A stretch of 64,000 nt of DNA from assembly GCA_034508935.3 (NCBI GenBank), contig CM067443.1, forward strand, positions 48,079,197-48,143,196, given 5' to 3'. The position numbers were made by a program, and so were the translations under genes. The DNA comes from Berghia stephanieae. Lineage: Eukaryota; Mollusca; Gastropoda; Nudibranchia; Aeolidiidae. Shown here one piece after another: positions 1-11,002 of this stretch (position 1 is the first letter of the stretch; the number at the start of each line of letters is the position of its first letter). The notes below the pieces were generated by a model. That model was not told the origin of the DNA and did not search any database. It was given only the letters and a program-made list of their open reading frames with translations.

Positions 1-982
1 TCATGAAGCAAAGTCCCACTTTCACAAATTCATATGTTGAGAGATGGGGCACTTTCAGTCCTCCTCGAGAAACTTCTTCAATAAAATCCTTAGCCTCTGT
101 TGACAGGAGGGGTTCTTCATGATCATCAAATTGCAGCTCATCAACACATTTTGCTTCCAACCATCCAGCAATGTATGCTATTGAGCTCTCTTCCTCACAC
201 GTCAAGGAGATGTCACTCATGCACTGTTCAATCCATGACGCATCATCGTATGTCAATTCTGCATAGCAAGAGTGAAATTTCCGGGAGGTGCTTTGATCCA
301 TCTCGACAAATTCCAAGAAAGAGGCAGCAAATTTTGTCAATCGCTTTTTGTATGATGTAAAAACGTCGCTTGCATTCATAAATGCATTTGCACCTGTGGA
401 CTGTCGATACACAGAAAATTCTCCTTCTATCCTATCGCTTTGAATCTCTCGGAGCAGGACATAGTCATATCCTACACCAAAAAGATACCGACAAACAGCA
501 ATCATTCCCTGGGTAGTTTGAAGGAGAGCCTTGTGTGTGTCATGAGTCAAGCATTTCTGTCGACAAGCTCCTTGTCCAGAGGTGCCACTTTGGAAACATT
601 TAAGAAACACCTGCAGGTTTGTTGAACTTTGTTGCTGCACTTGACTACACGGATCTCTTGTCCTCAAGTCTTGTCCTTTCCTGCACACATTCATGGCTTT
701 CCACCACTCCAATACCATTTCAATAAAGTCAGCGGTTTCAGCAGCATATTTCAAACAGAGTGCAGCAACATCTTTGTCATTGAATACTTGAAGTACAAGC
801 TTAACATTCTGTAGCTGGAGGCGGCTTGGTCGTACTGCTGAGTTGGTAAGGGGTGTCATCTTTAATATATTGGATCTCTCCGAGTCATACAAATTTTTAA
901 CATCATCAAAACATCCAACCTTCTTCCCATCAACCGACAACAGCTGCTGCTTCTCGGTGATCCAATTATTTCTTATATACAT
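1..982 (-). CDS. P-element-like transposase, C-terminal segment (partial, open at the edge)
   Basis: From 982 to base 1 the minus strand is open for about 327 codons. It encodes family signatures: VLEWWKAMNV, then LTHDTHKALLQTTQG, then YVLLREIQSDRIEGEF followed by YRQSTGANAF, and later SIAYIAGWLEAKC and STYEFVKVG. The DRIEGEF/YRQS segment corresponds to the conserved D-x-LEG-x-FG-x-RQ region of P/THAP9 transposases. No in-frame stop was found, so this part of the element is intact inside the window. The true C-terminus and left terminal repeat lie outside. Confidence 0.8.
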   Translation of the reverse strand, partial: MYIRNNWITEKQQLLSVDGKKVGCFDDVKNLYDSERSNILKMTPLTNSAVRPSRLQLQNVKLVLQVFNDKDVAALCLKYAAETADFIEMVLEWWKAMNVCRKGQDLRTRDPCSQVQQQSSTNLQVFLKCFQSGTSGQGACRQKCLTHDTHKALLQTTQGMIAVCRYLFGVGYDYVLLREIQSDRIEGEFSVYRQSTGANAFMNASDVFTSYKKRLTKFAASFLEFVEMDQSTSRKFHSCYAELTYDDASWIEQCMSDISLTCEEESSIAYIAGWLEAKCVDELQFDDHEEPLLSTEAKDFIEEVSRGGLKVPHLSTYEFVKVGLCFM

Positions 983-1869
983 TTTATAATATGAACAGTG
1001 TCGAAGAGTAAAAACCAAACTCTGTCTTCTGCCAAGGGATGTCTAGCTTGATAATCTGTAATTCTTGAAAACAATTTACAGTACTGTTGGTTGATTTTGT
1101 GATTATCTGTTATGGATCCAATGACAGTGCACCCGGCCCTTTCCACAGCAGCTGCAGCTGTTTTCACAACATCAAATTGGTATTTCGCAGTCAACTTATG
1201 AACAGGATTCACTGACACCATGATGCTTGGACCTCCATGAAGACATCTGAGCATTACACACAGCATTGATGTTGCTTTCTCATTTGGATTATTCAAAGCC
1301 ATACCACTCAAAACGCCAGCAGAAAAAGAAAGAGATGGACGGATTTTTACTTCATCCACAAGCAAAAATGATACTTTTTGTTTGTCATCTAATTTCATAC
1401 AAGTTCGTCGAAGAACATGATCCACATCAGTGGCAGAAACTATTGCTTGCAGTTTTGTTTTACTTGGCAACACAAGAACTTCTCTTAATTGCTCGTAGCT
1501 ACATTTGGGAAATATTTCAACAGCGAAGCAGTAATCATTTGTTAGATATTCTTTCCGTCTTAAAAGCTGGAGCTGCCTTGTAATAAAAGTAAGCTTTTTT
1601 GACTTGTTCACATCCATTGATTCAATAGACTGTTGAAGGACCATAATTGCCTTGTCGAGCAGGCCATCTAAAGGAGGGTCATAATTGAGGGCGCATTTAA
1701 TAGCTTCCATGAATTGGGTATAGGAAGAAAGGCCATTGTTAGGGTTTAATATCTTTCCAAATGAAACATTTAGTCCATTTTTAAAAGCTGACATAGTAAG
1801 AGGGGAACACATTGTGGATTTATTATGTACAATAACAGACAAATAGCTCTCACTGTAGTTCTCCGTCAT
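973..1869 (-). CDS. P-element-like transposase, catalytic RNase H-like segment
   Basis: This 298-codon frame contains landmarks of P/THAP9 transposases. These are a first acidic strand FLLVDEVKI, the strand-loop region around SITDNHKINQ (second likely acidic residue), and FDTVHIIKCI just before the insertion domain. The frame stops at 975-973 directly after KCI. Homology resumes in another frame as RNNW, which fits a 2-bp TA gain within the TATATAA stretch. Function follows from family membership: DNA cleavage and strand transfer. It is read together with the THAP segment upstream and the C-terminal segment downstream. Confidence 0.8.
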   Translation of the reverse strand: MTENYSESYLSVIVHNKSTMCSPLTMSAFKNGLNVSFGKILNPNNGLSSYTQFMEAIKCALNYDPPLDGLLDKAIMVLQQSIESMDVNKSKKLTFITRQLQLLRRKEYLTNDYCFAVEIFPKCSYEQLREVLVLPSKTKLQAIVSATDVDHVLRRTCMKLDDKQKVSFLLVDEVKIRPSLSFSAGVLSGMALNNPNEKATSMLCVMLRCLHGGPSIMVSVNPVHKLTAKYQFDVVKTAAAAVERAGCTVIGSITDNHKINQQYCKLFSRITDYQARHPLAEDRVWFLLFDTVHIIKCI

Positions 1870-2321
1870 GAAAACAAATAATGTTTATCTTTACATTTCG
1901 ATGTAAGTAATTTGTAATTGCTGGAGCCGTACTTTTTAAAGAGGTGTTTCTCTGGCTCAAAGTCTTCAAAAGAACTAATTTTGTCGATTTTAAAGAAGTA
2001 CTCCAGTTGTCTGTCTTCTGCTGGAGGAGGGCGCGGAGGTGGCTTTTCTGTAGGAAGGACTGATTGAGGGACATTGAATATGCTTGGAGGGACTTTTGGA
2101 CGATCGGTTCCACCAGGTAGAATTTTCATTGGAACACCTGCAGGCCAATGTCTTTCACAAATTACAAATTCTGTCGGATGTGGTTGAGAATTATCATGCG
2201 GAGGGAGTTTGTTTAACCATATTTGCTGTTCTTGTTCCTCTTTAGGCAATCTGAACACACGACATTTGTTGGCTTCATTGTAATTGCCATTGCAATTCGC
2301 AACACCACATTTTTTCCCCAT
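1866..2321 (-). CDS. THAP-type zinc-finger N-terminus of a P-like transposase
   Basis: This 151-residue frame begins MGKKCGVANC and carries the C2CH zinc-binding pattern of THAP domains: C5, C10, C55 and H58 (motif CERHW). It also has the invariant P26 (FRLP) and W35 (IWLNKLP). A box reading PPSIFNVP follows, comparable to the AVPTIF box that closes THAP domains. THAP domains bind specific DNA; in P elements they recognise the transposon ends. A proline-rich linker follows. The frame ends in a TGA that overlaps the ATG of the next frame (ATGA at 1869-1866). In a eukaryote this suggests a frameshift or an unrecognised intron rather than two separate proteins. Confidence 0.85.
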   Translation of the reverse strand: MGKKCGVANCNGNYNEANKCRVFRLPKEEQEQQIWLNKLPPHDNSQPHPTEFVICERHWPAGVPMKILPGGTDRPKVPPSIFNVPQSVLPTEKPPPRPPPAEDRQLEYFFKIDKISSFEDFEPEKHLFKKYGSSNYKLLTSKCKDKHYLFS

Positions 2322-2528
2322 CTTGAAATTGCTAGCAAATCAAGTCCATCAACATCAGATTCACAAGAGGTAAAAGTTCACATGAGGCAAAACATGGAAA
2401 AGAAAACTAGGTATATCAGCAGGGTACTAATCCAATAGGATAGACAGCCATATCACAGCAACATCAGATCCATTTAAGTCATTACTAATATATGATATAT
2501 ATTAAGATTACAAGTTCCATTCTATATG

Positions 2529-3712
2529 GTAATAATAATAATAATAATAATACTCATTTATATAGCGCTCATTCTCGTGTAAAACACAAGCTCTGGGCAC
2601 TTTACAATATAAATATCAATTTTAAGTGAAAAAAATAATAACAACAATAATAATTCATAGCCAAATCAAGGATTCATATAGAGTCAAGAAAAACAAATAC
2701 AGTAAAAATGTGTCTTGAGATTCTTTTTAAAAGTAGGTAAAGACTTGCACTCCCTCAGACCACGTGGCAGTTCATTCCAAATCTTGGGGCCGAAACAAGC
2801 AAACGATCTATCACCAAATTTTGTTCTTGATCTTTTTTCCGAAATTTTCGTTTGGTCATTACATGATCTTAAAGTGTAATTTTCAAATTTACACATGACC
2901 ACGTGATCTGTGAGATATGCCGGTCCTATACCAGCCAAACACTTATAAACAAGACATGCTGCTTTGTAATATGTGCGCTTTTCAATGGGCAACCAATGGA
3001 GAGATGCCAACAAAGGGGTTGCATGATCAAATTTTTTTTTGCCAAAAACTAATCTTGCTGCACTGTTTTGCAGCAGTTGTAATTGTTTAATAGAAGCCTG
3101 AGGCAAGTTGACAAGCAGCGAGTTACAATAATCTAGTTTCGAAAAAATGAGGGAAACAACCAATGTTTTACATGTTCCAATTGCAATATACTGACGGATC
3201 GAACTGATTTTCTTCAATTGAAAGTATAAAGATTTACAGAGAGCAGAAATGTGAGCTGACATTCTCATTTCTGAATCAAAATAGACACCCAAATTTTTCA
3301 CAGTCTTTGAAACTTTGATCTTTTCACCCCCAATCAACACCTCAAGACCATCATTCACCTTCAACTGCCCTCTATTTCCCACAATCATCACTTCTGTTTT
3401 TGACTCATTCATTTTCAACTTGTTTGCATCCATCCACTCTTTCACATCCGTCACACATTCTTCCACACGTTTCACAATATTTTCGAGATTTTTAGTTTTA
3501 TCAGTAGCATAAAGTTGCGTATCATCTGCATAGAGATGATAGCGCAGCCCATGACCAGTGATGACATTAGATAATGGAGAAGTATACAAAACAAAAAGAA
3601 TTGGACCCAAAACAGAGCCTTGAGGAACACCAAAAGACAATGTATGTTGACGAGAAAGTTTATCTAAAATCATAACCTGTTGCTTTCTGCCATCTAAATA
3701 AGATTCAAACCA
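2529..3712 (-). mobile_element. 5'-truncated CR1/L2-like LINE with (ATT)n tail
   Basis: A non-LTR retrotransposon copy on the minus strand. The coding part begins abruptly inside reverse transcriptase at 3712 (WFESYL). The 3' untranslated region ends in TGTAAAGTGC, then GCGCTATATAAATGAG and an ATT repeat. 5' truncation and a short-repeat tail are typical of target-primed reverse transcription in the CR1/L2 group. The tail resembles that of the tRNA-SINEs elsewhere in the window (see findings). Confidence 0.85.
2684..3712 (-). CDS. LINE reverse transcriptase, C-terminal two-thirds
   Basis: The frame is uninterrupted for about 342 codons. It holds RT motif 4 ([13 protein letters not shown]), the catalytic YADD ([11 protein letters not shown]), the thumb region ([13 protein letters not shown]) and the conserved carboxyl end ([15 protein letters not shown]). 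Upstream RT motifs and the endonuclease are missing because of 5' truncation. An ATG at 3673 lies within the RT and is not a genuine start. The absence of stops suggests a fairly young insertion. Confidence 0.85.
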   Translation of the reverse strand, partial: WFESYLDGRKQQVMILDKLSRQHTLSFGVPQGSVLGPILFVLYTSPLSNVITGHGLRYHLYADDTQLYATDKTKNLENIVKRVEECVTDVKEWMDANKLKMNESKTEVMIVGNRGQLKVNDGLEVLIGGEKIKVSKTVKNLGVYFDSEMRMSAHISALCKSLYFQLKKISSIRQYIAIGTCKTLVVSLIFSKLDYCNSLLVNLPQASIKQLQLLQNSAARLVFGKKKFDHATPLLASLHWLPIEKRTYYKAACLVYKCLAGIGPAYLTDHVVMCKFENYTLRSCNDQTKISEKRSRTKFGDRSFACFGPKIWNELPRGLRECKSLPTFKKNLKTHFYCICFS

Positions 3713-4533
3713 CTACATCAGATCCACAATCATTAGGTAAAAAACAATGGTTAATGCAGTACTAGCAATTGCACACTATGAGTAGACTACAGTGCAGTAG
3801 AAGGACTAAGTCTAAGGTGTAGTTCTGTTAGTCTCTAAGTATTACGGTGAAGATGACGTGACGAGCGAAGGGATCACCCAAGAATAACGCACTAGACTAC
3901 GACAATAAAGTTAATATCAGTAAATCATACATGGAAAAAAGACAAATATAAAGCCACAGGCCTCCACAATAAGAAAAAGAAACAGTACAGTAATCCAAAT
4001 CAGTCTGATCACGATCTAGGACTAGCCAACGAGCGAATCGATAGAAATAGCAATCATGACAATGGGTCTATCATCTGCAGAAATTACCGCCAAATACTAG
4101 GTTGTAAACATTTCTTAGATAGTAAATTTTAATTAGTACTTACAACTTTTCAAAGATTGTGGCGCGATAAATATCCAGTCATGAAACATCCTCTGCAGAT
4201 TCTTACTTTCAATTTTGAAAAGAAACCAAACCTAATCACTCAGTTTGTAAGCGGCCGTCATAAAAAATAGTTTACACGTTCAAGTACAAATTTTGATAGT
4301 TCACTCTTTTTTTTGAGTATATTCAGATAGTTAAAGACCTAAGAAATATTATTATAAAACGTTTGGTCGCCAATTAACCAAATTAATATGAAGTACCTAA
4401 ATTAAAAGAACAGAATCAATTATTGCGCATTCGACGGCAATGTACCAAGGCAGATTGAAATCCTTATCTAACCAATGGCCCCCACTAGCGGGGGCTGGAA
4501 ATCCAGAGGGAATCTCCTTTCTAAAGAACTCCT

Positions 4534-4534
<1 letters not shown>
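3713..4534. other. Anonymous sequence
   Basis: No open frame, RNA gene or repeat boundary could be recognised here. The base composition is AT-rich like the surroundings. Confidence 0.4.

Positions 4535-4624
<90 letters not shown>
4535..4624. repeat. (TA)n microsatellite
   Basis: About 45 uninterrupted TA units. (CA)n tracts follow near 4764-4790 and 4862-4903. Confidence 0.95.
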
Positions 4625-4632
<8 letters not shown>

Positions 4633-4994
4633 CTATTAGTCTCTCTTTCTGTCTTCAAATGACACACACGCGCACACTCACACAATTAATTTCAATTAAA
4701 ATGTTTGTTTCTAGGCAATTGGCAAATGAAATATATGTTAACTTAATATTTCCAATTAACAAATAAAACTCTCTCACACACACACACAAACATAAACACA
4801 AAAATTAAAACAATAAAGTTCACTTAGTTCTTTAGCCTCGTTATTTTTTCACTTTCATTTTACACACACACACACACACACACACCCACACACACACACT
4901 ATCTGTCACTCTTACCCTCTGTCAGACAAACATAAATCAATAAAGTGGATCATATCCTTTTCACATCAGCCATCAATCTCTCTCTTCACCCACA

Positions 4995-5525
4995 AGCACA
5001 CACCTTATCATCATCATCATCACTACTGCTACAACCACCACAACCACACCATCATTTCACGAAGTACCACCTCACCACAACCACAACCACCTCCACCACA
5101 TCATCATCATCCTCATCATCATCACTATCATATTCACTGTATCATCCAGCATGCTAGCACTACATTATCATCACATCATTCTACCACTGCTAAAACCACC
5201 AACCATCATAATCATCATCATTACCACCACCACGACCAGATCATTACCAACACTATCACTATTGATACAACAATCACTGCCACATCATCCTTACCACCAC
5301 TATCACAACCTCCTCCAACACATCAATATCACCGCCACCTCTGCTACAACTGCCACCACCATAACATAATCACCACTACCATTACTACAAACACAATAAC
5401 TACATCATCAAATTCTGCCACCACTTCTGCAACCACCATAACCGTATACATCATCATTATTATCATTACTACTACCACTACAACAGCCACCGTCATATCA
5501 TCATTACCACCAACCCTACCATTCA
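4995..5525. repeat. Degenerate CAC/ATC triplet array
   Basis: More than 500 bp made mostly of ATC, CAC and ACC triplets with many substitutions. Open frames across it on both strands are repeat artefacts (Ser/Thr/His/Pro-rich or Val/Met-rich). Confidence 0.9.
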
Positions 5526-6873
5526 TTTTAATATTTTATATGGCATTTTGAAATAGGTTTTGGAAATTTACTTGATTTGAAACAAGGGGTTTTGGGATGA
5601 TTATAGATCTCAATAGATTATATTTTGTATGCATAGATTCCTGTTTAGGCAATGAAATTCTTCTGAATTGTTTCTGAAATTTACGTGAGCCAAATTTTAA
5701 ATTGGCATCTCTGGTTAACTTGAAACAATGGGAGGTGGACATTATTAGTGAATCTGTGAATTAGGGAGGTGTGGCTGAACTGGAGAGGATGTCGGGGAAG
5801 AGATGATTGATTTTCGCCAGCTCTTCTCTTCTCAATTCTTTAAAGGCTTCCAACAGCCAATTCTTTGAGGAGAAGGAGGATGAAAAGATTAGAAAGAGGA
5901 AGAAGGAGAGAAAGGTTAAAAGTGTTGAAAGCGTAGAAAGCCAAACCTGTGAATGATATTTCAGATCTTGACCCAAAAAAAACAAACCATAAAATTAGCA
6001 GACAAAATAGCAAAAAACGGCAAAGTATTTGAATACCATGAAGTTTATTGTTCAATTAAATACATTGATATCTTCAGATAAGTTGAAGAAAAGTGAATTT
6101 GAGGACCTTATTCTTCTGTGGAAGCAGCAGTCTAGGAGTCGACTAGTGGAGAAAGTAACTGTCGAAAGAATTTAATCTTTGTTATAATCCTAGAATTTAA
6201 AATATTTCACATTGGAAACTCCTTGAATTCCAGAATGGAATTGCTGTAATATGAAACATGTCGCAAAAGAATCGGGAGCAGAGGTCAATGTCGCTATCCA
6301 GGGGTTGTTATTCAGGGTGTCGTTATCCAGAGGTTGTCATTATTCAGGGTGTCGTTATCCAGAGGTTCCACTGTAGTTGTTTTCTATTGTTGAATTGAAG
6401 GGGTTATCTCTTTACTGTGGCCAAGTGAAGATTCATTGCTTCTACCTCCAGAGAGGTCAATGACGATAGTGATGATGCCAGTTACCTAGACATTCAAATG
6501 ATGAATCTGGTAATATTTGCAAAAGTTATAATTTCTGAGCTACAGGAAAAAAACGAATGATCAACGGCATTGCAATGCTATCTCGATTGGAGGTCAATTC
6601 TTGACTTTGGGCACAGTATAGAAGCTACTCTTTCAGGTTTTGGTTACAATTGTAAAATTCATGCAATATGACTGCTGATCAGCATTTATTATTTACTGTG
6701 ATAGGATGTATGGGAATGGTGAATGACTTTCAAGTGGATTAAAAAAAATATATTATACAAAAAAATAATATAAATAGTAAAAGTGTGCTTAGCATGTAAA
6801 ATTATGTATATATTCATTTTTGCTATAATAACAGCTTTTGTTGTTGCTGTTGTTGTTGTTTTTTTTTTTTGGT
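5526..6873. other. Non-genic AT-rich stretch with a short tandem repeat
   Basis: No gene was recognised. Near 6289-6370 a unit of about 30 bp containing GTCGTTATCCAGAGGTT is repeated between two and three times. A T-rich run leads into the G30 tract that follows. Confidence 0.5.

Positions 6874-6903
<30 letters not shown>
6874..6903 (+). repeat. Poly-G tract (G30)
   Basis: Thirty consecutive G on the plus strand, the longest of 16 long G/C tracts in the window. All tracts left of 33 kb are G on this strand. Confidence 0.95.
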
Positions 6904-6904
<1 letters not shown>

Positions 6905-7675
6905 AGTATTTTGTTTTTTTCTTTTATATAAGTATTTACAAATTTTGAACAAATTTTTATTGCCAATTTGTAACTTGTCATCTCAAAATGGTATTATGTC
7001 GGAATTATTTAAATGTTAAAAATTGAATATATACTCATAAGTACCAAACCAGGGTTATCTATGTGTAAATGGATTATTGAGGACATTAGATATATATAAT
7101 ATATTTTTAAGTGAGGCAAATAAAATGTCATTTCTGTGACTTAGTTTTTCTCCAGTCTTGGCCAGAAACCTCTCTGTGAAGGAAACTGGCAGACGTCAGT
7201 GAGTGTGTTTATTTTTCTGTGAGATAAAGTTATTTACCTTGTGAATTATACCTGCTGAGTGACCTAGTATTAACATTAAGAACTTTCTAAATGTTTCCCT
7301 TCCACCGAGGATCCCACGCTGATGTCTTTATGACATTTCAGAAATCATAGGCGGGACACAGCAGTAGATTGCTACAGTATGTATTCCTCGTCCTCACAGA
7401 TTCCTTGTACAAATCTAAACATTTGAAATTCATACGTTTTCCAATTTTGTTTGTACAAATTTCACATACCCTTTGTTTTCATGGATTCCTCGTGTTAAAT
7501 GATTTTGTCCAAGCAAGGACGAGGTATATGTGCTGCACTGTTCTAGTTCTTGTAAATATATTCCCCTTTGTCTTTCTTTATGTAGATGCTTGTGATCTAA
7601 AAGTGTTGCAGTCACTGAACTCGAACTGTTATTTTGCCATCTTCCTTACAGAGTTTGCATATAATATAATATGAC

Positions 7676-8115
7676 CTTAAATTGCCATTAAATAATTGTA
7701 TGGCCATATTTATATTGTCTTGTCTTGCCATTAAGTCGCAGCTCTGTGCATCAAAGATAATCGTGACTGTGGGTGTGGCGAGGACAAATGGACGTGCCTA
7801 GGCTTTCATTTTGATTTCATCAATTTCTCTGTCAAATTCAATTTGGCCATTCATTTAAAAAATATTTTGAGGCAGAGAATTTCGTATTTGAATGGTGCTC
7901 GGAAAAAAAGAGTTGAGATGAGCATTAACTCATGCCTGCGGGACCAGTTACGGGTGGTGTTTTATTTCGTTTTGAATGACTATCAAATGGGATCGTTGTC
8001 AGTTCCTGACAGGCCTTGAAAAAGACTTCAGCTTTTTGTATAGTGCATTTTCCATGTAATAGTGACCAGTTCAAGATATCAATATCTACACCAAAATGAG
8101 ATGACAGTCTGATAA
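7676..8115 (-). mobile_element. LINE 3'-end fragment, same family as the 29-34 kb LINE
   Basis: The minus strand encodes LNWSLLHGKCTIQKAEVFFKA, shown here only as its start, LNWSLLH, and the core IQKAEVFFKA. This parallels LNWSPLHERRTINKAKV in the LINE at 33.6 kb. The shared carboxyl end (NGQIEFDREI-like, in a shifted frame) and a 3' UTR containing GCGACTTAATGGCAAGACAAG follow. The copy is 5'-truncated near 8115, where an R1 copy begins, and has several frame changes. Confidence 0.7.
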
Positions 8116-8222
8116 CTGGGTGGAGATCCTGACCTCCCATAGAGGGCAGGGAGGTACTTGTTGTGTCTTCTATCCCCCTGTGTCTGTCTTCCAATTGCTT
8201 TCTGTCTTTGTCTTGGAATGAT
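8116..8222 (+). repeat. R1 repeat, head fragment (copy 1)
   Basis: Matches the first 110 bp of the R1 family, beginning GGGTGGAGATCCTGACCTCC, then diverges. R1 is a repeat of about 500-530 bp found 16 times here. One end reads GGGTGGGGATCCTGACCTCC and the other GTTGCAAGCGCCGTAAAACC followed by an A/C-rich tail. Confidence 0.8.
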
Positions 8223-8440
8223 ATGTCACATGGTTTTTGGCAGCTATTTATGACTCAAAACATCATGCTTTTATTTTTTATTGTTCTCAAGATTACTCAA
8301 CTTTCCACCATTGCAATCCTTTAACATTATGATTTTGCCATCCTGTGTGTGGTAATTTCAACAGTTCTCTAAAGTATTCTTAGTATTTCCAAAATATATT
8401 GTTTTTAAAATTAAATTAATTCTTCAGTGATATCTCTTTC

Positions 8441-8974
8441 TATCCGGGTGGGGTTCCTGACTTCCCATAGTGGGCAGGGAGGTACGTTCTGTGTCTTCTA
8501 TCCCCCTATATCTGTTTTCCAATTTGCTTTCTGTCTTTGTCTTGGAATGACATTACTTGGTTTTGCCCTGGCCGTAGTGCTTGGCTGGGAGGGAAACAGT
8601 CAAATGCATAGTTATTGTTTTGGAAGATGATATTTTGTTCTTTGAAAATCATCTCTCTGTTATGTATTATTATGTTTGTTATTTTGAATGTATAATCTAA
8701 GCATTTGAGTTGTATTCCTCTTAGTGGGATCTTGTGCTGGTGTATGGTTGAGACATTTAGGTGATCTCAAACTAAGCACACTGATGGTGTGCTCTTGGAA
8801 TCTACATCTGTTCCCTATTTGAACCACTCCCCTTTGTCTTACTTTTTTCCTCAAGTCCTTTTTATTGTACATCTAGAATCTTTTCACTATCCAATTTTCT
8901 TCCTTTTTACTGGCGCTGATATGACCTAAATGTGTTGCACGCGCCGTAAAACGCTTAAAAAACAAAACAAACAG
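8441..8974 (+). repeat. R1 repeat, full length (copy 2)
   Basis: Full-length R1 from GGGTGGGGTTCCTGAC to the A-rich tail. Its two flanks share about 85 bp: 8358-8440 and roughly 8977-9062, both beginning AACAGTTCTCTAAAG. Confidence 0.85.
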
Positions 8975-9481
8975 TTCTCTAAAGGACTCTTAGTAGTATT
9001 TCCAAAATATATTGTTTTTTAAATTTAATTAATTCTCCAATGATATCTCTTTCTATCATAAACCATTTCATCATTCAATTACCCCCTTTTTTTGCAACAA
9101 TATTATCATGATTGACAATTTTCAAGACATTAAAAAAACCGCTTTAGACCTATCTATATTTTTTAATCACCCGGTGGTGAATGAATCCAAAAAAAAAAAA
9201 AAAGTTTTGATAAGTCATGATTCCCGTCCTGCATGCAGTCTTTACACACACACAATGTTGTTGATGACGATGACTACAATGTTACTAGTGTGCATATATG
9301 TCAATATAGTATGTAATGCATGTTCTTTATAATATTGTATTGTTATAAATGTGTAACCAAATAACAAATTGCCACATTTTTGAGGACAATAAAGACATTA
9401 TTATTTAAAATTTAATTGTTTTATCAGGGATCTTTTCCCATAATTATTCATTTCATCATTGGGTTGCCAAATTACGGATTC
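8975..9481. other. Flanking duplication and a possible retroelement 3' end
   Basis: Holds the right copy of the 85-bp flank, an A15 run at 9189, and a stretch near 9375-9405 (GAGGACAATAAAGACATTA). That stretch resembles the 3' end of a non-LTR element, but no coding remnant supports it. Confidence 0.4.
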
Positions 9482-10009
9482 TGGGTGGGGATCCTGACCT
9501 CCCATAGTGGGCAGGGAGGTACATACTGCATCTTCTATCCCCTTATATCTGTTTTCCAATATGCTTTCTGTCTTTGTCTTGGAATGAGATTACTTGGTTT
9601 TGTCCTGGCCTTGGCCGGAGTCCTAGCTGGGAGGGAAACAGTCAAATGCATAGTTATTGTTTTAGGAGATGATATTTTTTTCCATGTAAATCATCTCTCT
9701 GTTATGTATTATTATATTTGTTATTTTTAATGTATAATGTAGGCATTTGAGTGTGTTCCTCTTTGTTGGATTTTGTGCTTGTGTCCGGATGAGACTTATA
9801 TGTGGTCTCAAACTAAGTACTTTGATAGTGTACTCTTGGAATCTACATCTGATCCCTATTTGTTCCAGTTTCCCTGTGTCTTACTTTTTCTTGGGTGGTT
9901 TATTTGTAATTCTGGAACTTTATACTATCCCATTTTCTTCCTTTTTACTGGCGCTGATATAACCTATAGTGTTGTAAGCGCCGTAAAACCCTTAAAACAT
10001 AACATAAAA
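9482..10009 (+). repeat. R1 repeat, full length (copy 3) with target-site duplication
   Basis: Bounded by a 14-bp direct repeat with one mismatch, CAAATTACGGATTC at 9468-9481 and CAAATTACGGCTTC at 10010-10023. The A-rich tail precedes the right copy. This marks R1 as a retroposed element. Confidence 0.85.
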
Positions 10010-10074
10010 CAAATTACGGCTTCAGCCCATTAAAAAAAACAACCAAAAAACAAAAAAAAAAACCCCAAAAAAAT

Positions 10075-10589
10075 TGGGTGCGGTTCTTAACCTCCCAAAG
10101 TGGAAAGGGAGGCACTTACGGTGTCTTCTATTTCTCCTATATCTGTTTTCCAACATGCTATCTGTCTTTGTCTTGGGATGAGATTACTTGGTTTTGTCCT
10201 GGCCCTGGCTGGATACCCTAGCTGGGAGGGATACAGAGTTTTGGGAGGTGGTATTTTTTGTCTTGTAAATCATCTCTCCGTTATGCACTGTATTATTTTT
10301 TGTTTACATATTGTATGTATATGATTTGGAAACATTTGAGTGTATCCCTCTTAGTGGGGACCTGTGCTTGTGTCTGGATGTTAGGTGAACTAAAACTAAA
10401 TACTTGATGGTGTGCTCTTGGAATCTACATCTGTTTCCTATTTGAACCAATTCCCTTTTGTTTCGCATTTTCTTAGGTGCTTAAATTTAAATTCTGGAAC
10501 TTTTTACTATCCCATTTTTCTTCCTTTTTCTGGCGCTGGTATGACCTGATAGTGTTGCAAGCGCCGTAAAACCCTTACAAACAAAACAA
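10075..10589 (+). repeat. R1 repeat, full length (copy 4)
   Basis: Runs from GGGTGCGGTTCTTAACCTCC to GCAAGCGCCGTAAAACCC plus an A/C-rich tail. It lies 65 bp beyond copy 3 in the same orientation. Confidence 0.85.
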
Positions 10590-10794
10590 CCCCCCACCAA
10601 ATACCCTCTGTGTATTTTCCAATCACCTGGCGATTGTAAGCAGAAGAAGCTTTGATAACTCTTTTTCCAGTTTTGTAGGGGACAATGCTCAGGAGAGACT
10701 GACGCGATAGACTCCAAACCCATCACCTTCATCCAAACTAGGAGATGTTTGGAACGAGAAGAAATTGGAAAGTAGGAGAGGTGTCATTAGATAT

Positions 10795-11000
10795 TGTTCA
10801 CTAAGTAAAAAATCTTGGAGCATTCTTAGATTCAGAACTGTGGATGGACCATCAAATTAAGACAATGATCCAATCATTGATGTGTCATTTGAAAAAAAAA
10901 AAAATGGATCTACTTGACAGTTCCTTTCTGAGGATGTTACCAAGAAACTTGTCGTTTCTCTTTTATTTTCAAAGCTGGATTACTGTAATGCTCTGTTGTT
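10795..11000 (+). mobile_element. CR1-like LINE fragment
   Basis: The plus strand encodes LGAFLDSELWMDHQIKT followed, after frame changes, by a segment like KLDYCNALL. This corresponds to the region just after the YADD motif in LINE reverse transcriptases. It is truncated at both ends, with an A13 run inside. Confidence 0.7.
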
Positions 11001-11002
11001 TG

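Larger units (their letters stand above)
1..2340 (-). mobile_element. P-superfamily (THAP-domain) DNA transposon, cut by the window edge
   Basis: Three adjoining minus-strand reading frames together look like one P-element/THAP9-type transposase. They are an N-terminal THAP zinc finger (2321-1866), an RNase H-like catalytic segment (1869-973) and a C-terminal segment that is open from 982 to base 1. The element therefore runs off the left edge. The coding part covers about 775 codons, compared with roughly 900 residues in human THAP9. No terminal inverted repeat was found near 2340, so the right end is approximate. Proteins of this family bind the element ends and cut and paste it through a DDE/D-type active site. 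Two frame changes are visible, one near 1867 (or an intron there) and one near 975-980, so this copy is probably inactive although otherwise well preserved. Confidence 0.85.
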
